From assembly GCA_045601325.1 (NCBI GenBank), contig JAZRZI010000016.1:1-53407 (forward strand): DNA of 53,407 nt, read 5' to 3'. Below, piece by piece: positions 35,812 through 42,506 of this stretch (positions within the stretch are counted from its first letter, which is position 1; every line of letters begins with the position of its first letter). The notes below the pieces were generated by a model. That model made no database searches, had not been told where the DNA came from, and saw only the letters and a program-made list of their open reading frames with translations. This DNA is from JAZRZI01 sp045601325. Lineage in GTDB: Bacteria > Bacillota_I > Bacilli_A > RFN20 > CAG-826. The position numbers and the translations under genes are program-made.

Positions 35812-36826
35812 TTACGAATACCGCCTTCATGAATCCCTCAGGTTTTTCTTTTGCTAATTTAAGACCGAGTTCATATTCTTCAAGTTTGATTTCTTTACTA
35901 ATCAAAAGTGACATTTCTTTATAGCCACCTTTTTCCATAATATCTATAGCTTTTTGATGCATATTCCAGTTATTTCCAGCGCCTATAACTTTTAAATTAT
36001 TAATATGAATATCATCAATGCGAATGTTCATGACTTTGCCACGTCCATAACCTGCTAAAACAAGTTTGCCTCCTTTACGAGGAAGTTTCAATGATGTTTG
36101 AATACAGCTTTCAATTCCTGTCGCATCAATGACGATGTCAACACTTGGATTGTTTTCTTTTACTCTAGTAATTACTTCTTCTTGATTGTTTGAGCAAACG
36201 ACATATGTCGCCCCCATTTCTTTTGCTAAATCTAAACGTTTTTGGCAAATATCAATAACTCCAATATTAGTGATTCCTGAATATTTAGCTGCAACAAGCA
36301 AGGATAAACCTATTGCACCTGCACCGTAGATTAAAAGTGAATCACCTTTTTTGATGTGTGACTTATACAAACAACCGCAAGCAACTCCAAGAGGTTCTGC
36401 TAAAGCTGCAACATTATATGAAATAGAGTCAGGAAGTTCTACTAATCCGTGTTCGGGGACAGTCATATATTCGGCATATCCGCCATCGTGTTTAAAACCG
36501 ACTTCTTTGAAGTCTGGGCAATATCTCCAGTCACCTTTTTTGCAGGCTTCGCATTCACCGCAAATAATGTCGTTTGAACCAGTAACTCTTTTGCCAATCC
36601 ATTTAATATATTTTCTATCGCTTACTGCAACTACTTTACCAGCCCATTCATGGCCTAAAGTTATAGGATAGTCAGCAGCAATACGGCCTTCTACAACTTC
36701 TAAGTCGGTCGAACAAATGGCGCATGCTTTTACTTCAATAAGAGCAAAACCTTTTTCAAGCTTAGGCTGTGGTGCGTTTTCTTCAAATTTGATTTCATTT
36801 GGTGAAACAATAATTACTTTTTTCAT
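35804..36826 (-). CDS. Zinc-dependent medium-chain dehydrogenase, sorbitol/threonine-dehydrogenase-like
   Basis: A 340-residue medium-chain dehydrogenase. Catalytic zinc ligands are in ACAICSTDLE and GHEWAG; the structural zinc site is the four-Cys lobe CGECEACKKGDWRYC. The NAD-binding motif is GAGAIGLSLL with an acidic end (IGVIDICQ), indicating NAD rather than NADP. Relatives oxidise sugar alcohols such as sorbitol, xylitol or galactitol. It is the second gene of the operon, two bases after the metallo-hydrolase gene and overlapping the kinase gene, consistent with oxidation followed by phosphorylation. Confidence 0.87.
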   Translation of the reverse strand: MKKVIIVSPNEIKFEENAPQPKLEKGFALIEVKACAICSTDLEVVEGRIAADYPITLGHEWAGKVVAVSDRKYIKWIGKRVTGSNDIICGECEACKKGDWRYCPDFKEVGFKHDGGYAEYMTVPEHGLVELPDSISYNVAALAEPLGVACGCLYKSHIKKGDSLLIYGAGAIGLSLLVAAKYSGITNIGVIDICQKRLDLAKEMGATYVVCSNNQEEVITRVKENNPSVDIVIDATGIESCIQTSLKLPRKGGKLVLAGYGRGKVMNIRIDDIHINNLKVIGAGNNWNMHQKAIDIMEKGGYKEMSLLISKEIKLEEYELGLKLAKEKPEGFMKAVFVNE

Positions 36827-36828
36827 TT

Positions 36829-37650
36829 TTAAATATCCACCTTTAATATATTGTCATGTGTTAGTGTAACGCATCTAATTTTTCTATATTTATTCATTGC
36901 TTTATTTAGTTCTTCATCAGAACAGCGATTGACACTATATAAATCATTATGAATAGGAACTAATAATTTAGAGTGGGATTTGTAGGCAATTTTAAAAGAT
37001 TCTTTAGCATTTAAGTTACCAATCACATCATTTTTAGTTCTAAATTTATCCCTGCCATTAATAGGTAAGAAACATATGTCTGAACCATCCATGTATTTAA
37101 CTAGCTTTGGATATTTTAATGTATCTCCAGCATGGAAAATTTTGAAACCATTAGCGCTTAGAGAAAAACATAATTCTGCATATTCGTTTCCAATTTTATG
37201 AAAAATATCATGCTTGGCAGGATATGAAGATATCTTTACTTCATTAATATCAATTGATTTATGAACACTAGCTGGAATAATTCTTGATTCTTCTGCGCCA
37301 TATTCAATGAGTGATTTTATATTTACTGAACTAATGATGAATTTTGCGGTTTTATTAGTGCTTAAAATGTCTCTAATTGTCCAAGGATCACAATGATCAT
37401 AATGGGTATGAGTAAATAAAAAATAATCAACAAAATCAAGATCCTGTCCTTTAATTTTTGATTCGTATAACCTATTCCACTTAATGATTTCAGTGCAACA
37501 ATTTTTATCTACATAATCAGTTAAATAAGGATCAACACAGAATGTTTTTCCGTTTAGATTAATAAGAACACCTTCTTGTCCTAAATAGTAAATAGAAACA
37601 TCGTTCTTGTTTTCTTTTAATTTTTTAAACTGAATAATTTCGTTTTCCAT
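36829..37650 (-). CDS. Metallo-beta-lactamase-fold hydrolase, UlaG-like
   Basis: A 273-residue hydrolase of the beta-lactamase-like fold. The metal motif HTHYDHCD is near residue 85, further ligands are in AGDTLKYPK and a late VPIHNDLY. Relatives include UlaG, the L-ascorbate-6-phosphate lactonase, and general COG2220 enzymes. I place the start at ATG 37650; an in-frame GTG at 37656 is inside the expected promoter-to-start interval. First gene of the five-gene operon, probably leaderless, since TATAAT lies eight bases before the ATG. A lactonase would fit a pathway for a sugar acid or lactone. Confidence 0.75.
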   Translation of the reverse strand: MENEIIQFKKLKENKNDVSIYYLGQEGVLINLNGKTFCVDPYLTDYVDKNCCTEIIKWNRLYESKIKGQDLDFVDYFLFTHTHYDHCDPWTIRDILSTNKTAKFIISSVNIKSLIEYGAEESRIIPASVHKSIDINEVKISSYPAKHDIFHKIGNEYAELCFSLSANGFKIFHAGDTLKYPKLVKYMDGSDICFLPINGRDKFRTKNDVIGNLNAKESFKIAYKSHSKLLVPIHNDLYSVNRCSDEELNKAMNKYRKIRCVTLTHDNILKVDI

Positions 37651-37658
37651 CGACACAT

Positions 37659-37664
37659 ATTATA
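37659..37664 (-). promoter_or_regulatory. -10 box of the polyol operon
   Basis: TATAAT on the minus strand, eight bases upstream of ATG 37650, so the transcript has almost no leader. No good -35 is apparent, which may indicate activator control. Confidence 0.5.
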
Positions 37665-37813
37665 ACGCATCTTATTAAGAATAAGAAAATATATAAGCAT
37701 TTTGTTATATGTATCAAAATATTCTTCGCTTGTGACATAACAAAGTAATTTGATTCTTTTTTAAAAAAAGTAAAAAATTTTCAAAAAAATCAAAATTTCT
37801 CCTTATATAAATA

Positions 37814-37837
37814 TGAGGCATTTTTATGGAAGCCTCA
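37814..37837 (+). other. Hairpin upstream of element R1
   Basis: TGAGGC at 37814-37819 pairs with GCCTCA at 37832-37837. It sits 49 bases before the first intergenic element. The remaining part of 37657-37886 is A/T-rich, with homopolymer runs at 37755-37800 and no gene. Confidence 0.4.
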
Positions 37838-37886
37838 ATAGAATTAGACAAAAAGAAAAACAACAAATGGTGTTTGTTTCTTGTTT

Positions 37887-37938
37887 GTCCTTAAATGTTA
37901 GGACACACGAGCACTTTTAGGACTAAATGTTGGACACG
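37887..37938 (+). repeat. Intergenic element R1, class A (TTTGG type, degenerate)
   Basis: Begins GTCCTTAAATG and contains two direct halves, AAATGTTAGGACAC and AAATGTTGGACAC, separated by CACGAGCAC-TTTTAGGACT. It is a slightly decayed version of the R4 and R6 elements. It lies 44 bases before the -35 of the Fic gene at 38017. Confidence 0.75.
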
Positions 37939-37981
37939 TATGAATTGCAAACGGCATAAAAAATAAAACATTATTAATGTA

Positions 37982-38010
37982 TTGAACTTCTTGCCGTTTA
38001 GTGGTATTAT
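37982..38010 (+). promoter_or_regulatory. Promoter of the second fic gene, leaderless geometry
   Basis: TTGAAC at 37982-37987 and TATTAT at 38005-38010, spacing 17 bp, with exactly six bases before ATG 38017. No Shine-Dalgarno. Confidence 0.7.
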
Positions 38011-38016
38011 CAAAGC

Positions 38017-38910
38017 ATGAAATTTATATCAGTTAAAAAATATTCAGAAAAATGGAATATCTCAGAAAGAACTGCACGCAATTATTGTTCATCTAAAAAA
38101 ATAAATGGTGCATATCAAGATGGCGGATGTTGGTTTATACCAGAAGATGCAGATTTACCGCGCAGAATTAATGAAAACAAGAATAACAACTATCTTTTAA
38201 AAGCTTTACGTCTAGAGAAAAAAGATGGCATTAAAGGGAGAATATATCATCGTTTGCAAATCGATTTAACATATAACTCAAATCATATAGAAGGAAGCAA
38301 ATTAACACATGATGAGACTAGATATATTTTTGAGACAAGAACTATAGGGATTGAAGATAACTCTAAGGTATACAAAATAGATGATATCGTAGAAACAATT
38401 AATCACTTTGAATGTATTGATAGGGTAATTGATTTTTGTAATTACCCATTATCCGCAAGTTTCATTAAAGTATTGCATAAAACTTTAAAAACAGGGACAA
38501 GTGATTCGAAAAAATCATATTTTGCAGTTGGTGATTATAAAAAATTAGAAAATGAAGTTGGTGATATCCAAACAACTCCACCTCACTTGGTTAAATTAGA
38601 AATAAATAAATTAATTAATAATTACAACGAAAAAGAAAAACATACATTCGATGAAATATTAGATTTTCATGTTAAATTTGAAAGAATTCATCCGTTTCAA
38701 GATGGAAATGGAAGAATAGGTAGATTAATCATACTTAAAGAATGCCTTAAAAATAACATCGTTCCTTTTATTATTACTGAAGATTTAAAAATGTTTTACT
38801 ATCGCGGTTTGTCTAAATGGAATGAAGAAAAAGGGTGGCTTAGAGACACGTGTTTAACTGGACAAGATATTGTTAAGTCTTATCTAGATTATTTCCGTAT
38901 AAAATATTAA
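38017..38910 (+). CDS. Fic family protein with N-terminal helix-turn-helix
   Basis: A 297-residue protein. Residues 1-45 form a MerR/excisionase-like DNA-binding part (VKKYSEKWNISERTARNYC, then GGCWFIPEDA). The inhibitory helix motif SNHIEG is at 88-93, and the canonical active loop HPFQDGNGRIGR is at 225-236, so this should be an active, self-inhibited AMP-transferase of class II. The N-terminal helix-turn-helix suggests that it binds its own promoter or regulates neighbours. Single gene between elements R1 and R2; the stop is four bases before the hairpin of R2. Targets unknown. Confidence 0.85.
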   Translation: MKFISVKKYSEKWNISERTARNYCSSKKINGAYQDGGCWFIPEDADLPRRINENKNNNYLLKALRLEKKDGIKGRIYHRLQIDLTYNSNHIEGSKLTHDETRYIFETRTIGIEDNSKVYKIDDIVETINHFECIDRVIDFCNYPLSASFIKVLHKTLKTGTSDSKKSYFAVGDYKKLENEVGDIQTTPPHLVKLEINKLINNYNEKEKHTFDEILDFHVKFERIHPFQDGNGRIGRLIILKECLKNNIVPFIITEDLKMFYYRGLSKWNEEKGWLRDTCLTGQDIVKSYLDYFRIKY

Positions 38911-38913
38911 AAA

Positions 38914-38923
38914 AGTTCGAATT
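38914..38923 (+). repeat. Left half of element R2 leader, cut off by the IS remnant
   Basis: AGTTCGA at 38914-38920 is the left arm of the hairpin seen intact before R4 (40551-40569). Its right arm, TCGAACT, is now at 39638-39644, on the far side of the IS remnant. Confidence 0.65.
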
Positions 38924-38963
38924 TTGGACTAGTCAACGAAAAGTAGACAGTTCAAAAAAGAAC

Positions 38964-39422
38964 CTAAAACCCCATGTCTGTCTTATATTGATATGGGGTT
39001 TTATATTGGAGACAATACATTGGCCTTTTGAAATTGTAATAATTGATATACTCTTTTATCAAAGATAAAACGTCATCACATTTTTTTAAATTAAAATCGA
39101 TAAATAATTCGTCTTTTATCCACCCATTTAATGATTCGTCGATTGGATTATCTGTTGGAGTTCCTGCTCTTGACATTGAATGAATAATGTTATTATTAGA
39201 TAGAAGCAAATTAAAAGCTTCAGAAGAATAGACCGCGCCTTGATCTGTGTGCAAAGTAGATAAGCAGGTCTGTTCTTTTTCTTTTATTCTATGAATAACA
39301 CCGTTTAATCCTTCGAAGTAAGGTTTAATATCTCCTCGTTTATCAGTTAATCCAAATGCAATAATTTCTCTATTAAATGTATCTATATATAATGTCAGCT
39401 CGTAATAAATACCTTTTGCCAT
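38964..39422 (-). pseudogene. C-terminal part of IS3-type transposase (OrfB)
   Basis: 152 codons of an integrase-core (DDE) transposase. Visible are LHTDQGAVYSS with the second Asp, DNPIDESLNGWIKDELF with the Glu of the D-35-E arrangement, and YINYYNFKRPMYCLQYKTP, the usual C-terminal string of the IS150 branch. The first Asp lies in LYIDTFNRE near residue 12. The N-terminal 100 or more residues are missing, so the element should not move by itself. A 10-bp hairpin (38966-38975 with 38993-39002) followed by T lies within the 3' end. Confidence 0.82.
38966..39005. terminator. Terminator-like hairpin within the transposase 3' end
   Basis: AAAACCCCAT at 38966-38975 pairs perfectly with ATGGGGTTTT at 38993-39002. 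It could stop transcripts leaving the Fic gene at 38910. Confidence 0.6.
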
Positions 39423-39550
39423 TTTCTTAAAACATGTTCATCAATCCCATATTTTTTATATGTGACAGATAAACCGTTTTGCCTACTTTCGAGAATTATT
39501 TTTTCTTTCTCTTCTGGTGTACGCATAACATGAATTTGTTTGTTTGCCAT
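39395..39550 (-). pseudogene. N-terminal part of IS3 OrfA (helix-turn-helix)
   Basis: 51 codons starting with a good AAAGGAGG Shine-Dalgarno. The product begins MANKQIHVMRTPEEKEKI and includes YGIDEHVLRKWQK, the helix-turn-helix of IS3-type OrfA. After the Trp it runs into the transposase part in a different frame and stops at 39395. This shows that the internal deletion joined OrfA codon 46 or so to the middle of OrfB. Confidence 0.75.
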
Positions 39551-39637
39551 TTTAAAACCTCCTTTTATTAGCATATCAAAGAAAAAAGTAGACCGGACTT
39601 TTTATCCTTGTCTACTTTTATCCTAGCAGTTCATAAA

Positions 39638-39715
39638 TCGAACTTATTTCAATTTTAATGTCCTTAAATGTCAAAACACACTAGGTACTTTTAGACCAAA
39701 TGTCAAAACACACTA
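39638..39715 (+). repeat. Intergenic element R2, class B (TCAAA type)
   Basis: TCGAACT right hairpin arm, then an AATTT spacer, then from 39660 GTCCTTAAATG with halves AAATGTCAAAACACACTA at 39666-39683 and 39698-39715. The following bases (to 39733) match those after R5, including CAATATGCC. Confidence 0.8.
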
Positions 39716-39741
39716 TGCAATGGCAATATGCCAAAATTTTC

Positions 39742-39768
39742 TTTAAATGTTTGGACACACAAACTAAA
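39742..39768 (+). repeat. Intergenic element R3, partial class A
   Basis: TTTAAATGTTTGGACACAC followed by AAACTAAATG: one complete half and the start of the second. It contains the stop codon (39764-39766) of the minus-strand DUF2442 gene and has lost the end. Confidence 0.65.
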
Positions 39769-40243
39769 TGAAATTAATTGAAATTTTCTTATTTATTCCT
39801 TTTGCAACCTTTTGTAGTAATTGTATTGAAGGATTAAATTGTCCTTTTTCGATTTTGCAAATATCTGCTTGAGGTACACCGCATTTTTGAGATAATTCAA
39901 CTTGAGTTAATCCTGCCTGTCTACGCAGTTCTTTTAGTTTATAACCTAATAAAATAGATTGAATATTGTCATTATTTTCAACAGTTATTCCATCTTCGTA
40001 AACTGTCTCCGATTCAACATCAAGATCATCATTCCAGGTTACTCCACCCCATCCAAGCAAATGTCCTTGTAAAAATAAATTACGATCTTTTAAGGCGTTT
40101 AATTGTGGAAATTTTTCAGCCAATAATAAAATATCGTATCTTTTTGTAACCCCATCATCAAAGAGAACATCAAATGTCGTCCCTTCTCTTAAGTATAGTT
40201 TGATCGCTTTTTTCATATTATTTAATTGGTGGGAGCTTTTCAT
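39764..40243 (-). CDS. DUF2442 plus XRE helix-turn-helix protein
   Basis: A 159-residue protein. Residues about 10-90 fit DUF2442 (LREGTTFDVLFDDGVTKRYD ... FLQGHLLGWGGVTWNDDLDVESETVYEDG). Residues 100-155 are an XRE/Cro-type helix-turn-helix (LKELRRQAGLTQVELSQKCGVPQADICKIEKGQFNPS). DUF2442 and DUF4160 proteins are usual neighbours in toxin-antitoxin-like pairs, and a DUF4160 reading frame lies immediately upstream. The helix-turn-helix suggests that this is the regulator or antitoxin. The stop codon is inside element R3. Confidence 0.78.
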   Translation of the reverse strand: MKSSHQLNNMKKAIKLYLREGTTFDVLFDDGVTKRYDILLLAEKFPQLNALKDRNLFLQGHLLGWGGVTWNDDLDVESETVYEDGITVENNDNIQSILLGYKLKELRRQAGLTQVELSQKCGVPQADICKIEKGQFNPSIQLLQKVAKGINKKISINFI

Positions 40244-40256
40244 ATTTTTCTGTTTC

Positions 40257-40433
40257 TCACATCTCCAAAAGTTTTTCTTTATTTTGCTTTATAAATTGTT
40301 TAACTAATTTTTCACCATTCTTAGGAAATTCGCCTTGGTAAATTTCACCATTTTCAATGTAAAACGTTGCTTCTTCATCGCCATATATTGCATGAATGTG
40401 TGGTGGATTGTGTTCCTTATTTCTTAAATGCAT
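40257..40433 (-). pseudogene. DUF4160 gene with lost start codon
   Basis: 58 codons from the first available ATG, product LRNKEHNPPHIHAIYGDEEA and onward to the stop at 40257, the DUF4160 core with its HNPPHxHA motif. Upstream in frame the family's N-terminus (P-T-I-S-T-F-Y-G-I-I-I) continues back to 40469, but the codon where ATG should be (40470-40472) is TAT. An AGGAGG at 40479-40484 sits six bases from that codon, so the original start was surely there. Translation from ATG 40433 would have no ribosome site and would remove 13 residues. It is either dead or weakly made. Confidence 0.65.
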
Positions 40434-40550
40434 AAGAATAATTATTCCATAAAAGGTTGAAATTGTTGGATATTAATACCTCCTGTTAATATTATATAAG
40501 ATATATCTCATAAAATACAAGCATATTTTAAGATGTTTTTAAACAAAAAG

Positions 40551-40636
40551 TTCGAATTAATCGAACTAATTTCAATTTTTTGTCCTTAAATGTTTGGACA
40601 CACGAGTACCTTTAGGACTAAATGTTTGGACACGTA
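40551..40636 (+). repeat. Intergenic element R4, class A, complete with leader hairpin
   Basis: Leader hairpin AGTTCGA (40551-40557) with TCGAACT (40563-40569), spacer AATTTCAATTTTTT, then from 40584 the pair of halves AAATGTTTGGACACACGAG and AAATGTTTGGACACG. The XRE gene ends three bases after it. It is the best reference copy. Confidence 0.85.
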
Positions 40637-40639
40637 AGA

Positions 40640-41089
40640 TTAATATTTTTCTGTTAGAATTAATAATATTTTGTCCATTTCTTGTTTTGTTACGATACCA
40701 TTAATATGATTAAGTAATTTTTGATAATCTATGATATAACTTTTTAAAATATTGTTTTTACTTATAAAAGTGACCGGCTTATCACTCGATATATTGCCAT
40801 AAACTTTTAAGATTCCGTTATTAAGCATTATTCCTAAAGCATTTAAAACTGTTTGAATGTTATTTGCTTGTATAGGATTAATAAAAATTCTTTTTTCTCC
40901 ATAAACCAAATAATCTATTGATACATCAAAAAAACTTGAAATTAATTTTAATTTTTCTAATTGTGGTAATTTTCTGTCTGATTCATAATCAATAATCGTT
41001 TGTTTTGAAATGCCGATTTCTTTAGCTAGGGATGGTATTGATATTTTTTTCTGTTTTCTAAGAAATTGAAGCGTTTGTCCGAATGTCAT
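40640..41089 (-). CDS. XRE-family transcriptional regulator
   Basis: A 149-residue protein with an N-terminal XRE/Cro helix-turn-helix (FLRKQKKISIPSLAKEIGISKQTIIDYESDRKLP, residues about 9-43, in two parts) and a C-terminal region of unknown fold. AAAGG lies before the ATG. It is divergent from the ADP-ribosyltransferase gene across 66 bases, and a TAGT-TG-ACTA dyad covers that gene's -35, so it probably represses the toxin-like pair. Its 3' end touches element R4. Confidence 0.82.
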   Translation of the reverse strand: MTFGQTLQFLRKQKKISIPSLAKEIGISKQTIIDYESDRKLPQLEKLKLISSFFDVSIDYLVYGEKRIFINPIQANNIQTVLNALGIMLNNGILKVYGNISSDKPVTFISKNNILKSYIIDYQKLLNHINGIVTKQEMDKILLILTEKY

Positions 41090-41117
41090 AAGTAAACCTT
41101 TCTTGATAAATCTATTT

Positions 41118-41149
41118 TAGTTGACTATGTTAGAAATAACAATTAAAAT
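41118..41149 (+). promoter_or_regulatory. Promoter and dyad operator of the ADP-ribosyltransferase gene
   Basis: TTGACT at 41121-41126 and TAAAAT at 41144-41149, spacing 17 bp, then six bases to ATG 41156. TAGTTGACTA at 41118-41127 is a short dyad over the -35, a candidate operator for the XRE protein. Confidence 0.7.
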
Positions 41150-41155
41150 TAAATT

Positions 41156-41953
41156 ATGAATTATGAAAATGGCGTTGATTTAAATTTCGATGGACACTGT
41201 GATTTGTGTGGCAAGTTTGTTGATAAATATGGACACCACAGGGTTTCTGCCGTTTTTGATGATGTTACTGAAAAGTTTGAATTGTGGTTTATAGATTTTG
41301 ATAATGAATATGAAAAAATGGATAACTATGATTTAACAAATAAATATTTTGCTGCGAATCCTTATAGAAATCCAAAAAGTTATTATGGGAGTCGTTTTTG
41401 GTCTGAAGTGCAAGATTATACTTCTGCTGAAGTTGCTTCCTTGACTAGCGCAATATCGATTAATAAATTTCTGAGAGACGGAGTGTTAACTTATGGCCAA
41501 ACTATGGACAATGTATATGAAAAAACTATTCATATTGAAATGGCTATAGATGATTTTGAATTAAGAACTACACTAGTTACTTATAGAGGGATATCGGTGA
41601 ATAGTGATTCACCTATTTGCGACACTCTAAATAGGGCTTATACATCCTTAAAAGAAGGAAAAACTTTTGACTATGTTGATAAGGGATTAGTGAGTACAAC
41701 AACTTCTATAGAATATGCTACAGCAAGAACTAAATCTCCAGGAAATGTTAAAATAAAAATGGCTATTATAATGCATAAAGGTCAAAAATGTATGCCACTG
41801 GTAAAAAGATTTGGCACTACTTATGACGATAGAGAAAAAGAAGTATTAATAAAATCAAATCAAATGTTTGAAATTATATCGGTACAAAGGTATAAAAAAA
41901 ATACGTTTTATTATTATAACGTAGTAATGCTATTAAAAGGAGATAATGATTAA
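41156..41953 (+). CDS. Putative ADP-ribosyltransferase toxin, R-S-ExE class
   Basis: A 265-residue protein. The C-terminal half has the full signature of arginine-type mono-ADP-ribosyltransferases: R144 in TYRGI, S180-T181-T182 in KGLVSTTTS, and E227-K228-E229 in REKEVLI. These bind NAD and transfer ADP-ribose to a protein or other target. The N-terminal 30 residues hold HCDLC and YGHH, possibly a small metal site. No signal peptide, so it acts inside the cell or is delivered otherwise. It is followed, with eight bases of overlap, by a 93-residue protein and is divergent from an XRE repressor: a toxin-antitoxin layout. Leaderless promoter. Confidence 0.78.
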   Translation: MNYENGVDLNFDGHCDLCGKFVDKYGHHRVSAVFDDVTEKFELWFIDFDNEYEKMDNYDLTNKYFAANPYRNPKSYYGSRFWSEVQDYTSAEVASLTSAISINKFLRDGVLTYGQTMDNVYEKTIHIEMAIDDFELRTTLVTYRGISVNSDSPICDTLNRAYTSLKEGKTFDYVDKGLVSTTTSIEYATARTKSPGNVKIKMAIIMHKGQKCMPLVKRFGTTYDDREKEVLIKSNQMFEIISVQRYKKNTFYYYNVVMLLKGDND

Positions 41954-42227
41954 TATGAAACTACATGTACAAAGCGAAATAACTAGAGCTCATAATAAAT
42001 ATATACCAGAGAAAATTGGTAACGACGACCCTACTATTACATATCAAGAGTTTGCTTTATATTGGATTTTAAGATCATGCGCTTCTTTAGTGTATATAGA
42101 AATAGAAGATTCTTATAGTGATTTCAAAAGTGATGGTTGGATTGATAATCAATGGTTATCAACAAAAGCCTCACATTATAATAAAATGGAAACTCCTTTA
42201 AGCTGGGATAAAGTTTTCGATTATTAA
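41946..42227 (+). CDS. Small protein, candidate antitoxin/immunity partner of the ADP-ribosyltransferase
   Basis: A 93-residue acidic, soluble protein with no motif known to me. It begins within the last codons of the ADP-ribosyltransferase gene (ATG 41946; a second ATG at 41955 is possible) and is preceded by AGGAGA. A 13-bp terminator follows. Overlap with a toxin-like enzyme and co-termination suggest that it neutralises it, but it could also be a cofactor or target. Trp-rich C-terminal part (WIDNQWLS, LSWDKVF). Confidence 0.6.
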   Translation: MINMKLHVQSEITRAHNKYIPEKIGNDDPTITYQEFALYWILRSCASLVYIEIEDSYSDFKSDGWIDNQWLSTKASHYNKMETPLSWDKVFDY

Positions 42228-42245
42228 GAAATTTTTTTATTAAAC

Positions 42246-42287
42246 AAAACCAGATTAGCGACTTTAATGTCTAATCTGGTTTTCTTT
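42246..42287 (+). terminator. Strong terminator after the ADP-ribosyltransferase pair
   Basis: AAAACCAGATTAG at 42246-42258 pairs perfectly with CTAATCTGGTTTT at 42271-42283, a 13-bp stem ending in T. Confidence 0.92.
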
Positions 42288-42314
42288 ATTAGGTTTAAAC
42301 CCTAGCAGATGTTT

Positions 42315-42370
42315 GTCCTTAAATGTCAAAACACACTAGGTACTTTTAGACCAAATGTCAAAACACACTA
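42315..42370 (+). repeat. Intergenic element R5, class B (TCAAA type)
   Basis: GTCCTTAAATG then two halves AAATGTCAAAACACACTA, identical to R2 over the whole 56 bases. It is preceded by the palindrome GGTTTAAACC within TTAGG...CCCTAG and followed by TGTAATTCCAATATGCC, close to the sequence after R2. Confidence 0.85.
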
Positions 42371-42417
42371 TGTAATTCCAATATGCCAATAACTCTCCTT
42401 TCTTGGAATTTTACTGT

Positions 42418-42488
42418 TTGACAAAATGATATATAAATGATTAAATGGAATTGCCGAAAATAATTTAGGTAAAATATTTTTAGGTAAA
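42418..42488 (+). promoter_or_regulatory. Promoter and paired repeat before the ATPase gene
   Basis: TTGACA at 42418-42423 and TTAAAT at 42441-42446, spacing 17 bp. TTTAGGTAAA occurs at 42464-42473 and 42479-42488, between the start site and the GGAGGAG ribosome site; it resembles the TTTTAGGCAAATA repeat before the third fic gene. Confidence 0.5.
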
Positions 42489-42506
42489 TTCATTGGAGGA
42501 GAAAAT

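Larger units (their letters stand above)
38929..39626 (-). mobile_element. IS3-family insertion sequence remnant with internal deletion
   Basis: About 700 bp, roughly half of a normal IS3-family element. Inverted ends carry CTAG plus AAAAGTAGACA (38939-38949 on the left, complement at 39609-39619 on the right). Inside are the start of the OrfA-type helix-turn-helix protein and the last third of the integrase-type transposase, joined out of frame. It has inserted into the leader hairpin of element R2. Confidence 0.8.
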
